Part shown: positions 20,912 through 29,522 of the stretch, in pieces
How the letters are laid out: the number at the start of each line of letters is the position of its first letter
Numbering within the stretch: the first letter of the stretch is position 1
NCBI RefSeq assembly: GCF_014904735.1
Contig: NZ_JACZCR010000043.1
Coordinates: 1-53,255, forward strand
Source of the DNA: Microbulbifer hainanensis
GTDB taxonomy: Bacteria > Pseudomonadota > Gammaproteobacteria > Pseudomonadales > Cellvibrionaceae
Length of the DNA: 53,255 nt
Direction of reading: 5' to 3'
Position numbers and translations under genes: made by a program
The notes under the pieces: model-generated
Seen by the model: only the letters and a program-made list of their open reading frames with translations
The model's database searches: none
What the model was told of the DNA's origin: nothing

Positions 20912-21760
20912 TTACAGCTCCAGGGATACGTTGTCGATCAGGCGCGCGGCACTGGTGTACATGGCGCCGAGCACGGTGATCTGGTCATCGTCGTCGGCCG
21001 CCGGCTGCAGGTCGCGGCTATTGCGGATGGAGAAGTAATCCAGGCGAAAGCCCGACTCCTCGATACGCCGCCCTGCCTGCTTTTCCAGTTCGGCGAAGTC
21101 CCGCCGACCGCCCTCGATCTCCGCCTTCACCCAGTTCAGCGACTGGTTCAGCACGGCGACCCGCGGACGCTCGTCCTCGGTGATGTAGCTGTTGCGCGAA
21201 CTCATCGCCAGGCCGTCGGCCTCGCGGTGCACTGGCGCGGCAACCACCTCGACCGGGATACACAGGTCCTCCACCATGCGGCGGATCACTGCCAGCTGCT
21301 GGAAATCCTTGATACCGAATACGGCCTTGGTGGGCTGCACGATATTGAACAGCTTGGCCACCACCGTGGTAACGCCCTCGAAATGGCCCGGGCGACTGGC
21401 GCCACAGAGCACGTCGGTCATCGCCGGGCACACCACGCGGGTCTGCTGGTCCATGCCGTTCGGGTAGATTTCGCTCTCGTCCGGGTTGAACAGGAAATCG
21501 CAACTGGCTTCACGCAGGCGCACCATATCCCGCTCCAGGGTGCGCGGATACTTATCCCAGTCCTCGTTCAGGCCGAACTGCAGCCGGTTGACGAAGATGG
21601 ACACCACGACCAGGTCGCAGTGCTGCTGGGCAATTTTGACCAGCTCGATATGGGCATCGTGCAGATTGCCCATGGTGGGGACGAAACCGACGGTCTTGCC
21701 GTCGCGGCGGGCCTCCGCCAGCGCTTCGCGCAGACCGGCCACATGGTGGAATACTTGCAT
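20912..21760 (-). CDS. panC: Pantothenate synthetase PanC
   Basis: PanC condenses pantoate and beta-alanine with [15 protein letters not shown] carries both active-site histidines of the HxxH motif, although the usual HEGH or HAGH reads HDAH. The pantoate-binding segment reads NRLQFG rather than NPxQFG, and GIKDFQQL replaces GEKDxQQL, keeping Gln and Lys. [18 protein letters not shown] and SSRNSYI are otherwise normal. Start 21760 (ATG, MQVFHHV) fits the family; a GTG at 21775 with AAAGG upstream is an alternative. First gene of panC-panD. Confidence 0.95.
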   Translation of the reverse strand: MQVFHHVAGLREALAEARRDGKTVGFVPTMGNLHDAHIELVKIAQQHCDLVVVSIFVNRLQFGLNEDWDKYPRTLERDMVRLREASCDFLFNPDESEIYPNGMDQQTRVVCPAMTDVLCGASRPGHFEGVTTVVAKLFNIVQPTKAVFGIKDFQQLAVIRRMVEDLCIPVEVVAAPVHREADGLAMSSRNSYITEDERPRVAVLNQSLNWVKAEIEGGRRDFAELEKQAGRRIEESGFRLDYFSIRNSRDLQPAADDDDQITVLGAMYTSAARLIDNVSLEL

Positions 21761-22056
21761 CGCGATTACTGCCACTGTGCCTTTTCAGCGCGGCATCATA
21801 CTCCCTGTGCCGGGAAGCGACAATCGCCGCCCGGAGCACAAAATCCCACATCTCCCGACAACTGGCAGGTTTCTGACCGCCAACAGTGGCGATTTCCGAA
21901 AAAGCAGAATCATCATTCGGTTTTTCTGACGGTGGCGCGCCCGGCAATTGCAAAAGTTGCTATCCAGTTCAGGAAGGATTCAGTCGACGGCGGGCAAACT
22001 TGCCTCCAAGTTCAGAGATATAAGAGATGCCGCGATGCGGCACGGGAGAGAAAGCC

Positions 22057-22857
22057 ATGCTGAAAGTGATCACCGCCGTAGCCACCGCCGGCCTGCTGGT
22101 GCTGTCCGGACCAGCCCTCGCTGAGCGCGACAACAAGCACAGCTTCCATCGCGAAGCCGGCTCCACCCACGCGGCCGGTCCGGCACACCGCGACGGCAAG
22201 CGCTTGAGCGGCCACCGTGAAAACAGCCGCGGCCACAACCGCGACGGACAGCGCAGCAATCACCAGGGCAACCAGCGTGGCGATCGCCACGACAGCAAAG
22301 GGCGTCACGATAGCAAGGGGCGTCACGACAATAACGGACGTTACGATAACAAAGGGCGCCACGACAACGGCCGTCGCCATGACGACCGCGGCTATCACGG
22401 CAAGCCCGCACGTCACAATCCCGACCGGTACCCCGGCCGCTACACCTATGACAAGCATGGACACTACAAGCACGATAAGCACGGTCACCGCCCGGCCTAT
22501 CGCCCGGTCTACCGCCCGCATTACAAACATGCGCGCCATGAGTATCGGCACAAGCACCACTGGCGTCCGGCGCACTACCACTATGGCTATCGCCGGGCCT
22601 ACCTGCCGAGCAGCTTTGTAAGTATCAGTTTCGGCGGCCTCGGCTTCTTCTATAGCGACGGAATTTTCTACCGTCCGTTCGAGACCGGCTATGTCGTTGC
22701 CCGCGCTCCTATCGGTGCCATCGTGCACAGCCTGCCGGGCACTGCCGTCAGCGTTGTTTTCGGCGACCGCAATTACTACGTCGCCTACGACACTTACTAC
22801 CTGTGGGACGGCCCCCGCGGCGGCTACCGGATCGTCGCCAACCCGGGCTTTTACTGA
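22057..22857 (+). CDS. Exported His/Arg/Lys-rich DUF6515 protein
   Basis: This 266-residue protein has a signal peptide (MLKVITAVATAGLLVLSGPALA). Residues about 23-170 are extremely rich in His, Arg, Lys, Gly and Asp, including six-residue repeats of the type HDSKGR. The C-terminal ~85 residues are the DUF6515-type module: GGLGFFYSDGIFYRPFETGYVVARAPIGAIVHSLPGTAV, then YYVAYDTYYLW. It should be periplasmic or on the outer membrane; the basic, His-rich region might bind metal, nucleic acid or lipopolysaccharide. GGGAGAG precedes the ATG at 22057. A paralogue lies at 28818-29501, on the far side of the polyamine genes. Confidence 0.8.
   Translation: MLKVITAVATAGLLVLSGPALAERDNKHSFHREAGSTHAAGPAHRDGKRLSGHRENSRGHNRDGQRSNHQGNQRGDRHDSKGRHDSKGRHDNNGRYDNKGRHDNGRRHDDRGYHGKPARHNPDRYPGRYTYDKHGHYKHDKHGHRPAYRPVYRPHYKHARHEYRHKHHWRPAHYHYGYRRAYLPSSFVSISFGGLGFFYSDGIFYRPFETGYVVARAPIGAIVHSLPGTAVSVVFGDRNYYVAYDTYYLWDGPRGGYRIVANPGFY
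22288..22395 (+). repeat. 18-bp in-frame tandem repeat, six degenerate copies
   Basis: Six consecutive 18-bp units inside the first DUF6515 gene encode variants of HDSKGR (HDSKGR, HDSKGR, HDNNGR, YDNKGR, HDNGRR, HDDRGY). The first two copies are almost identical and later copies drift. Copy number could vary by slippage without breaking the frame. Confidence 0.85.
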
Positions 22858-22886
22858 TCCCAGACCTGAACTGCCACCCCAGCTTT

Positions 22887-22910
22887 AAGCGGCCTAGCGC
22901 CGCTTTTTTT
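22887..22910 (+). terminator. Rho-independent terminator after first DUF6515 gene
   Basis: Stem AGCGGC / GCCGCT (22888-22893 with 22899-22904), 5-nt loop, then a run of seven T. It isolates this gene from the speA transcript, which begins in the AT-rich spacer that follows (22911-23126). Confidence 0.9.
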
Positions 22911-23126
22911 GTGTCCGCAAATTGTGCGGTGAGCGCGCGCTCAGACAGGCATAAAAATTGAATAAAAATTCAATTAAATTTCCGCGAGAATCTGCGTGCC
23001 AAAAACCGAAACAAAATTTAATTTTTGCCTACTAAAAAAGCACGTTTTTGTTATCTATAGTTATTGCTTTCCGGGCCGCCTGGGCCCAACATTCGCGCCC
23101 CGCCAACCTGCAAACGAAAAGGCGCC

Positions 23127-25049
23127 ATGAAACAGCAACAAGTGCAAAACTGGTCTTGCGAAGACTCCGCAGAACTCTATGGAATCCGCAACTGGGGCGC
23201 CGGTTATTTCGATTTAAATGAAGCCGGCGAAATTACCGTGCGGGTGGAAAATTCCGCCGGCGAGCCTCGCAGCGTATCCCTGATGGACATCGCCAAGGGC
23301 GCCACCGAGCGCGGGCTCGGCATGCCGCTGTTGTTGCGTATCGAAAACCTGCTCGACGCACAGGTCGCGCGCATCAACCAGTCCTTCGCGCGCGCGATTG
23401 AATCCTGCGGTTACAGCAACGTTTTCCGCGGTGTGTTTCCGATCAAGGTCAACCAGCAATGCCAGGTGATCGAGGAGATCGCCCGGGCCGGCCGCCCGTT
23501 CAATCACGGTCTCGAGGCCGGCAGCAAGGCGGAGCTGATCGCGGCGCTGTCGATTCTGGAAAATACCGAATCGCTGATTGTCTGTAACGGCTACAAGGAC
23601 GAGGAGTTCATCAACCTGGGCCTGCAGGCGCAGCGCCTCGGCGTGCAGGTTTTTTTCGTGGTCGAAACACCTTCCGAGGTGGACACCATCATCCGCTGTG
23701 CGGAGCGTGAACAGGTGCGGCCGAATATCGGCGTGCGCATCAAGCTCGCCTCCAAGGTCGGCGGTTACTGGAACGCCACCAGCGGCGACCGCAGTATCTT
23801 CGGCCTCGGCAGTAACGACCTGATTGCGATGGTCGACCAGTTGCGCAACCACGATATGCTCGATTGCCTGAGACTGCTGCACTACCACCTGGGCTCGCAG
23901 GTGCCGAATATCCGCGATATCCGCACCGGCGTACTGGAGGCCTGTCGCTATTACGCCGACCTGGTCGAAGAGGGCGCGGCCATGGGTTACCTGGATCTCG
24001 GCGGTGGCCTGGCGGTCGATTACGATGGCTCGAAAACCAATTACACCCACTCCAAGAACTATTCGCTGGACGAGTACTGCGTGGACGTGGTGGAAGCGAT
24101 CATGGGCACGCTGGACAGCGAGGGCGTCGCGCACCCGGTGATTATTACCGAATCCGGCCGCGCCACTGTCGCCTATTCATCGGTACTGCTGTTCGACGTG
24201 CTCGATACCACCCGCTTCGAGCCGGTAGAACTCGAGCACACGAAAATTGCGGACGGCGATCACCAGATGCTGCTGAACCTGCAGGATGCGGTTAACAGCA
24301 TCGGTCCGAAAAACCTGCAGGAGAGCTACAACGACGCGCTCTACTACCGCGACGAGGTGCGCTCCCTGTACCTGCACGGCCAGGTCAGCCTGCGCGAGCG
24401 CGCCAATGCGGAAAACCTGTTCCTGCAGGGCGCCCAGCAGATCCGCAAGCTGCTCGACGAGGCGGAGGAAGTGCCGGTGGACCTGCAGGCACTGCCGGAG
24501 GTGCTGTCGGACATCTACTATGCGAACGTCAGCGTCTTCCAGTCGCTGCCGGATATGTGGGCCATCGACCAGGTATTTCCGCTGGTGCCGGTGCACCGCC
24601 TGGACGAAGCTCCGACGCGCTCGGCAATCATCGCGGACATCACCTGCGACTGCGACGGCAAGATCGATCGCTTTATCGGCCGCCAGGAAGAGCAGAAAAC
24701 CCTGCTGCTGCACGACCTGAAAGAGGACGAGGATTACATCCTCGGCACCTTCCTGGTCGGCGCCTACCAGGAGACTCTGGGGGACCTGCACAACCTGTTC
24801 GGCGATACCAATGTCGTGAGCGTGCGTATCCACGACGACGGCAGCTTTGATTACAGTCGCGAGATCCACGGCGACAGCATCGCCGATGTCCTGAGCTACG
24901 TGGAGTACCGACCGCAGGAACTGTTCGAGCGTTTCCGCAAACTGGCGGAGCGCGCGGTAAAAGATGGAAAGATCACCGCCCAGCAGCGCAAGCAGATTCT
25001 GCACACGTACACTGCCAGCATGAGCGGTTATACCTATTTCGAGAAATAA
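23127..25049 (+). CDS. speA: Biosynthetic arginine decarboxylase SpeA
   Basis: SpeA decarboxylates arginine to agmatine. The 640-residue protein is a fold-III PLP enzyme of the SpeA/diaminopimelate decarboxylase group: the PLP lysine is Lys107 in FPIKVNQQ, HYHLGSQ and YLDLGGGLAVDYDGS bind the cofactor, and ITCDCDGKIDRF carries the C-terminal active-site Cys. Length is close to E. coli SpeA, although no signal-like N-terminus is seen. Start 23127 (ATG, AAAAGG upstream) begins at the family N-terminus MKQQQVQNWS. It is first in the run speA - dehydrogenase - nspC - speB. Confidence 0.97.
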   Translation: MKQQQVQNWSCEDSAELYGIRNWGAGYFDLNEAGEITVRVENSAGEPRSVSLMDIAKGATERGLGMPLLLRIENLLDAQVARINQSFARAIESCGYSNVFRGVFPIKVNQQCQVIEEIARAGRPFNHGLEAGSKAELIAALSILENTESLIVCNGYKDEEFINLGLQAQRLGVQVFFVVETPSEVDTIIRCAEREQVRPNIGVRIKLASKVGGYWNATSGDRSIFGLGSNDLIAMVDQLRNHDMLDCLRLLHYHLGSQVPNIRDIRTGVLEACRYYADLVEEGAAMGYLDLGGGLAVDYDGSKTNYTHSKNYSLDEYCVDVVEAIMGTLDSEGVAHPVIITESGRATVAYSSVLLFDVLDTTRFEPVELEHTKIADGDHQMLLNLQDAVNSIGPKNLQESYNDALYYRDEVRSLYLHGQVSLRERANAENLFLQGAQQIRKLLDEAEEVPVDLQALPEVLSDIYYANVSVFQSLPDMWAIDQVFPLVPVHRLDEAPTRSAIIADITCDCDGKIDRFIGRQEEQKTLLLHDLKEDEDYILGTFLVGAYQETLGDLHNLFGDTNVVSVRIHDDGSFDYSREIHGDSIADVLSYVEYRPQELFERFRKLAERAVKDGKITAQQRKQILHTYTASMSGYTYFEK

Positions 25050-25108
25050 GGCCACGTGCCTCGGTAATTTCGCGGCGCCCGCGCCGCGACAAAAATAAGG
25101 AGATTATT

Positions 25109-26317
25109 ATGGCCAATGTATTGATTGTCGGCGCCGGCGGCGTCGGACAGGTAGTCGCGCACAAGTGTGCGCAGGTCGAGGATGTTTTTGAAAACATCAC
25201 ATTGGCGAGCCGCACCAAAAGCAAGTGCGACAATATTGCCGAAATGCTGCCGCGCAAAATCGACACCGCCGAGGTGGACGCGGACAACGTCGGTGAAATG
25301 GTCGCGCTGATCGAAAAAGTGAAGCCGGACATGGTGATCAACGTCGCCCTGCCCTACCAGGACCTGCATATCATGGATGCCTGCCTGGAGACCGGCGTGC
25401 ACTATCTGGACACCGCCAACTACGAGCCGCCGGAAGAGGCGAAGTTCGAGTACAAGTGGCAGTGGGCCTACCAGGAAAAGTTCGAGAAAGCCGGCCTGAT
25501 GGCGCTGCTCGGCAGCGGCTTCGATCCGGGCGTTACCAGCGTCTTCACTGCCTACGCGAAGAAGCACCATTTCGATCGCATCAAGACGCTGGATATTCTC
25601 GACTGCAACGCCGGCGACCACGGCCTGCCGTTCGCGACCAACTTCAACCCGGAGATCAATATCCGCGAGATCACTGCGAACGGACGCTACTGGGAAAACG
25701 GCGGCTGGGTCACCACCAAGCCGATGGAAGAAAAGCGCGTGTTCGATTTCCCCGCGGGTATCGGCGAGAAAGACATCTACCTGCTGTACCACGAGGAGCT
25801 GGAATCGCTGTCCAAGCACTATCCGGAAATCGAGCGCGCGCGCTTCTGGATGACCTTCGGCGCCAGCTACCTGAAGCACCTGGAAGTGCTGCAGAACGTC
25901 GGCCTGACCAGCATCGAGCCAATCGAGTTCCAGGGCCAGGAAATCGTACCGATCCAGTTCCTGAAAGCGCTGCTGCCGGATCCGGCCAGCCTCGGCCCGC
26001 TGACCAAGGGCAAGACCTGCATCGGCAATATCATCCGCGGCATTCCCAAGGAAAGGGCCCCGGACAGCGAGGACAAGATCTACTACATCTACAACATCTG
26101 CGACCACCAGGAGTGTTACAAGGAGGTGAAGTCACAGGCGATCTCCTACACCACCGGAGTGCCAGCGATGATCGGCGCCAAGATGATGATGGAAGGCAAG
26201 TGGATGCAGCCGGGCGTGTGGAATATGGAGCAACTGGATCCGGACCCGTTCATGCACGACCTGAACCAGTATGGCCTGCCGTGGCAGGAGACCTGGCTGG
26301 ATAAACCTTTCCAGTAA
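25109..26317 (+). CDS. Carboxynorspermidine/carboxyspermidine dehydrogenase (saccharopine dehydrogenase family)
   Basis: This enzyme reductively condenses aspartate semialdehyde with putrescine or 1,3-diaminopropane, using NADPH, to give carboxyspermidine or carboxynorspermidine. The 402-residue protein opens with a Rossmann motif (VLIVGAGGVGQVV, residues 4-16). The SASRTKSK-like second strand LASRTKSKCD and LLGSGFDPGVTSVFTAYA are typical of the CANSDH branch of the saccharopine dehydrogenase family. AAGGAG lies 8 nt before the ATG. It is 59 bp after speA and followed, after a structured 171-bp spacer, by its partner nspC. Confidence 0.94.
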   Translation: MANVLIVGAGGVGQVVAHKCAQVEDVFENITLASRTKSKCDNIAEMLPRKIDTAEVDADNVGEMVALIEKVKPDMVINVALPYQDLHIMDACLETGVHYLDTANYEPPEEAKFEYKWQWAYQEKFEKAGLMALLGSGFDPGVTSVFTAYAKKHHFDRIKTLDILDCNAGDHGLPFATNFNPEINIREITANGRYWENGGWVTTKPMEEKRVFDFPAGIGEKDIYLLYHEELESLSKHYPEIERARFWMTFGASYLKHLEVLQNVGLTSIEPIEFQGQEIVPIQFLKALLPDPASLGPLTKGKTCIGNIIRGIPKERAPDSEDKIYYIYNICDHQECYKEVKSQAISYTTGVPAMIGAKMMMEGKWMQPGVWNMEQLDPDPFMHDLNQYGLPWQETWLDKPFQ

Positions 26318-26357
26318 ATTTTTGCTCTCTTATTGTTGGCGGCCTTAATCGGCTGCC

Positions 26358-26440
26358 GGGCGGGCCTGCTACCAGTGGCTGTCCGCGCAACAGCCTGATC
26401 GGCAATCGTTGCGCGGACGAACACTGGCACCGGGCCCTTC
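26358..26440 (+). other. Long imperfect inverted repeat in the polyamine operon
   Basis: The 171-bp gap between the dehydrogenase and nspC can fold into one long hairpin. CCAGTG (26372-26377) pairs with CACTGG (26422-26427), and GTCCGCGCAAC (26381-26391) pairs perfectly with GTTGCGCGGAC (26408-26418). A small GCC/GGC hairpin caps the loop, and GGGC/GCCC can extend the base. No T-run follows, so it is not an intrinsic terminator. It could be an mRNA processing or stability element, an attenuator or an operator. The rest of the gap is unremarkable. Confidence 0.75.
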
Positions 26441-26488
26441 GCATAATGGTTTTGCACCTTCGAATAGATCGCAAATAGTGGCTCTCTT

Positions 26489-27739
26489 ATGGATTTAACC
26501 CCCCGCAAGGATTACTTCGGCAACTTCGACCCCACGCGGGTACCGTCTCCCTGTTTCGTGGTCGACGAAATCGCGCTGCGCGACAACCTGGCCGTCCTCG
26601 CCGATGTGCAGGAGCGCAGCGGCGCCAAGGTGCTGGCCGCACTGAAGGCTTTTTCGATGTGGAGCACCGGGCCTATCGTGGCCGAGTATCTGAGCGGCAC
26701 CTGTGCCAGCGGCCTGTACGAGGCCCGGCTGGGTTTTGAGGAATACGGCGGCGCCGACCTCGGCAAAGAGGTGCATGTGTTCAGCGCCGGTTTCAAGGAG
26801 GGAGAGCTCAAGGAAATCCTGCAGTTCGCCCACCATGTAATTTTCAATTCCTTCTCCCAGTGGAAGCGCTACCGCGACCTCTGCCTCGATGCACAGAAAA
26901 AGCGTCCGGAATTGCGCTTCGGATTGCGGATCAATCCGGAGCATTCCGAGGGCCACACGGACCTGTACGACCCCTGTGCGCCCTGCTCGCGCCTGGGCAT
27001 CGTGCGCTCGCTGTTCGAGGGTGAAGATCTCGCCGGAATCAGCGGACTGCATTTTCACACCCTGTGCGAGCAGGACTTCAAGCCGCTTGCGCGCACCATC
27101 GCCGCAGTGGAGGAGAAGTTCGGCGACCTGATTGCGCAGATGGAGTGGATCAATTTCGGCGGCGGCCACCATATCACCCGCTGCGACTATCAGGTGGACG
27201 AACTCGTGGACGCGGTGCGCGCCTTCTCCGACAGGCACAAGGTGCAGGTCTACCTGGAGCCCGGCGAGGCGGTCGCACTCTTCTGCGGTGTGCTGGTCAG
27301 CGAAGTCGTCGATATTGCCTGGAATGGGCAGCAACAGGCCATTCTGGACGCCTCCGCCACCTGCCATATGCCGGATGTGCTGGAGATGCCCTACCGCCCG
27401 GAGATCTCCGGCGCCGCGCGGCCCGGTGAACTGCCACACGACTACCGGCTCGGCGGCCAGAGCTGCCTGGCCGGTGACAGCATCGGCGAGTACAGTTTCA
27501 GCGATCCGCTCAAGATCGGCGACCGCCTGGTATTCGAGGAAATGGCCTACTACACGATGGTCAAGACCAATACCTTCAACGGAATACCCCTGCCGGCCAT
27601 CGTGTTGTGGAACTCCAAAACCGACGAGTTGAACCTCATCAGGGAATTCGGCTACGAGGACTTCAAGGGACGACTCTCCGGGCGCGACTGGAAAAACCTC
27701 GGGCACAGTACCGCCGGCGAAGACGACGGCTGCGTATAA
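26489..27739 (+). CDS. nspC: Carboxynorspermidine/carboxyspermidine decarboxylase NspC
   Basis: NspC decarboxylates carboxy(nor)spermidine to (nor)spermidine. The 416-residue fold-III PLP enzyme has the cofactor lysine Lys53 in LAALKAFSMWS, His in GLHFHTLCEQ, the glycine-rich INFGGGHHITR and EPGEAV phosphate-binding segments, and the catalytic Cys in GGQSCLAGD. This sequence pattern is specific for CANSDC rather than lysA or speA. It is about 25-35 residues longer than many homologues, mostly at the termini. I see no clear ribosome-binding site at the ATG, so the start is the least sure part. Confidence 0.95.
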   Translation: MDLTPRKDYFGNFDPTRVPSPCFVVDEIALRDNLAVLADVQERSGAKVLAALKAFSMWSTGPIVAEYLSGTCASGLYEARLGFEEYGGADLGKEVHVFSAGFKEGELKEILQFAHHVIFNSFSQWKRYRDLCLDAQKKRPELRFGLRINPEHSEGHTDLYDPCAPCSRLGIVRSLFEGEDLAGISGLHFHTLCEQDFKPLARTIAAVEEKFGDLIAQMEWINFGGGHHITRCDYQVDELVDAVRAFSDRHKVQVYLEPGEAVALFCGVLVSEVVDIAWNGQQQAILDASATCHMPDVLEMPYRPEISGAARPGELPHDYRLGGQSCLAGDSIGEYSFSDPLKIGDRLVFEEMAYYTMVKTNTFNGIPLPAIVLWNSKTDELNLIREFGYEDFKGRLSGRDWKNLGHSTAGEDDGCV

Positions 27740-27836
27740 TCCGATCGCCCCGGATCATCGTCCAAATATCCCGGGGAGTGGCACACGGTCACTCCACACA
27801 TCCACGGCGCCTGCGGCCCTACACAGGATGGAAACA

Positions 27837-28730
27837 ATGCTTTCAGAAAACGATTACCCCATATTCCTCGGTTCCGAAATCGAGCAGCCAAAGCCGGAGG
27901 AAGCCTTCTTTCACGTGCTGCCTATCCCGTACGAAGAGACCGTCTCCTACGGTGGCGGCACCGGCAAAGGACCGGCGTCGATCCTCGAGGCGTCATGGCA
28001 GCTGGAGACCTTCGACAACTTTTCCACCCCCAGCGAACTCGGCATCTACACCCGCACCCCGGTCAACACGACCGGCAGCGCGGAGCAGGTGATGGACAAC
28101 ATTGCCGCGGCCACCCGGGAAATTCTCGAGCAGGGCAAGATGCCGGTAGGCATCGGCGGCGAGCACTCGGTCACCTGGGGCGTTATCAAGGGCTATCTGG
28201 ATGCCGGTATCGAGGATTTTGGCGTCGTGCAGATCGATGCCCACGCCGACCTGCGCGACCGCTACGAAGGCAAGAAACACAGTCACGCCAGCGTGATGCG
28301 CCTTGTGGTGGAGGCCGGCATACCGCTGTTCCAGTTAGGCATCCGTGCCTACTGCGAGGAAGAGATGGGCGCGCGGGACAAATACGGCGTGCACTACCTG
28401 GATGCCCACGAGCTGGTACCCACGAATGTGCAGTCGATTGAATTGCCGGAAGATTTTCCCAGCAAGGTGTTCTTCACTCTCGACGTCGACGGAATAGACC
28501 CCTCGGTCTTTCCATCGACCGGCACACCGGTCCCGGGCGGGCTGGGCTGGTACCAGACGCTCAACCTGTTTGAATCGGTGGCGAAACAGCGCGAAATTAT
28601 CGGATTCGACCTGCTGGAGTTCGCGCCGATCGAGGGATTCCACGCCTACGACTTTGCCGCCGCCCAGCTGCTGTACAAGTTGATGGGCATCGTGCAGCGC
28701 CAGCGCCGGCCGGTCTCCTCGGCGGGTTGA
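27837..28730 (+). CDS. speB: Agmatinase SpeB
   Basis: SpeB hydrolyses agmatine to putrescine and urea. The 297-residue ureohydrolase has all Mn ligands: His110 in GIGGEHSVTWG, Asp134/His136/Asp138 in IDAHADLRD, and Asp216/Asp218 in TLDVDGIDPS. Start 27837 is preferred over the in-frame ATG at 27828 because AGGA lies 8 nt upstream of it. It is 97 bp after nspC on the same strand. With speA it supplies putrescine directly from arginine, without an agmatine deiminase. Confidence 0.95.
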   Translation: MLSENDYPIFLGSEIEQPKPEEAFFHVLPIPYEETVSYGGGTGKGPASILEASWQLETFDNFSTPSELGIYTRTPVNTTGSAEQVMDNIAAATREILEQGKMPVGIGGEHSVTWGVIKGYLDAGIEDFGVVQIDAHADLRDRYEGKKHSHASVMRLVVEAGIPLFQLGIRAYCEEEMGARDKYGVHYLDAHELVPTNVQSIELPEDFPSKVFFTLDVDGIDPSVFPSTGTPVPGGLGWYQTLNLFESVAKQREIIGFDLLEFAPIEGFHAYDFAAAQLLYKLMGIVQRQRRPVSSAG

Positions 28731-28772
28731 CGCTTCTTAACGGCCGCGGCATGGCGGAGACCCGCCAAAAGG

Positions 28773-28787
28773 GGTTAAAATTTAACC
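28773..28787. promoter_or_regulatory. Palindrome upstream of second DUF6515 gene (candidate operator)
   Basis: A perfect 7-bp inverted repeat, GGTTAAA-A-TTTAACC, lies 30 bp ahead of the GTG start of the second DUF6515 gene. It is AT-rich and symmetric like a repressor site. No similar palindrome was found ahead of the first DUF6515 gene. Confidence 0.35.
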
Positions 28788-28817
28788 AATGTAAGTAATC
28801 GCTTCGCCGGAGAGACT

Positions 28818-29501
28818 GTGAAGACGCTGAAACTGATACTGGGGACCATCGGGATCATAGCGCTGGGGGCATTCGCCTTCACGCCCCCGGCCGATGCCCA
28901 GCCGCGCGGCTACGATCGCGGCGGTCACGGTTACCACCGCCCCCACGGCCACTGGCACGGACACCACTACCGCGGTCCGCGCTTCTTCGGGCCGCGCCTT
29001 TCCCTGGGCTTCGTCGCTCCGGTACTGCCGTTCGGTTTTGTCAGTCTGTCCGTGGGCGGTAACCCATTCTTTTATCAGGGCGGCTATTTCTATCGCCCGG
29101 CACCGTCCGGCTACGTGGTGGTCTCGGCACCGCTGGGGGCGGCCGTCGCCAGCCTGCCCGGCAGCGCCGTGAGCATCCAGATTGGAGGCATTACGTACTA
29201 TCAGTACGCCGACGCCTACTACCGCTGGCAGCCAGGCACCAGCCGCTATGTGGTGGTTGCGCCACCGCCGGGGCCCCCGGTGGCCATCGCGGCACCGGCG
29301 CCAGCCGCGCCGCCGGTGCCGAGCGGACCTAATAGTGGTTATGCGCCTAGTGGTTATGCGCCCGGGCAGGTACTCGAACAGCTGCCCACCGGCTACACCG
29401 CTGAAATCGTCAACGGCGTACAGTACTACCGCTACGGCAACGATTACTTCATGCCCACCCAGCGGGACGGGCACGAGGTCTACGTGGTCGTGCGTATCTG
29501 A
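28818..29501 (+). CDS. Exported DUF6515 protein, second paralogue
   Basis: This 227-residue protein has a signal peptide ending PPADA. The body has a Tyr/Gly/His-rich start (RGYDRGGHGYHRPHG), then two repeats of the DUF6515-like unit. The first is GGNPFFYQGGYFYRPAPSGYVVVSAPLGAAVASLPGSAV plus a Tyr-rich strand; the second is a shorter version near the C-terminus (GYTAEIVNGVQYYRYGNDYFMP). A Pro/Ala linker joins them. Start is GTG at 28818 with GGAG upstream. It resembles the protein at 22057-22857 over the FFY...GYVV...LPG...YY block but lacks the long His/Arg repeat region. Function unknown; envelope location inferred. Confidence 0.8.
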   Translation: MKTLKLILGTIGIIALGAFAFTPPADAQPRGYDRGGHGYHRPHGHWHGHHYRGPRFFGPRLSLGFVAPVLPFGFVSLSVGGNPFFYQGGYFYRPAPSGYVVVSAPLGAAVASLPGSAVSIQIGGITYYQYADAYYRWQPGTSRYVVVAPPPGPPVAIAAPAPAAPPVPSGPNSGYAPSGYAPGQVLEQLPTGYTAEIVNGVQYYRYGNDYFMPTQRDGHEVYVVVRI

Positions 29502-29522
29502 TCACCGCGATGGCTGTCGCCG

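Noticed and set aside
22288..22395. CRISPR-like array
   Set aside because: The 18-bp units are contiguous, in frame and without spacers; they encode a protein repeat.
22911..23126. Riboswitch upstream of speA
   Set aside because: The spacer is AT-rich with short symmetric stretches but no extended conserved stem set that I can recognise.
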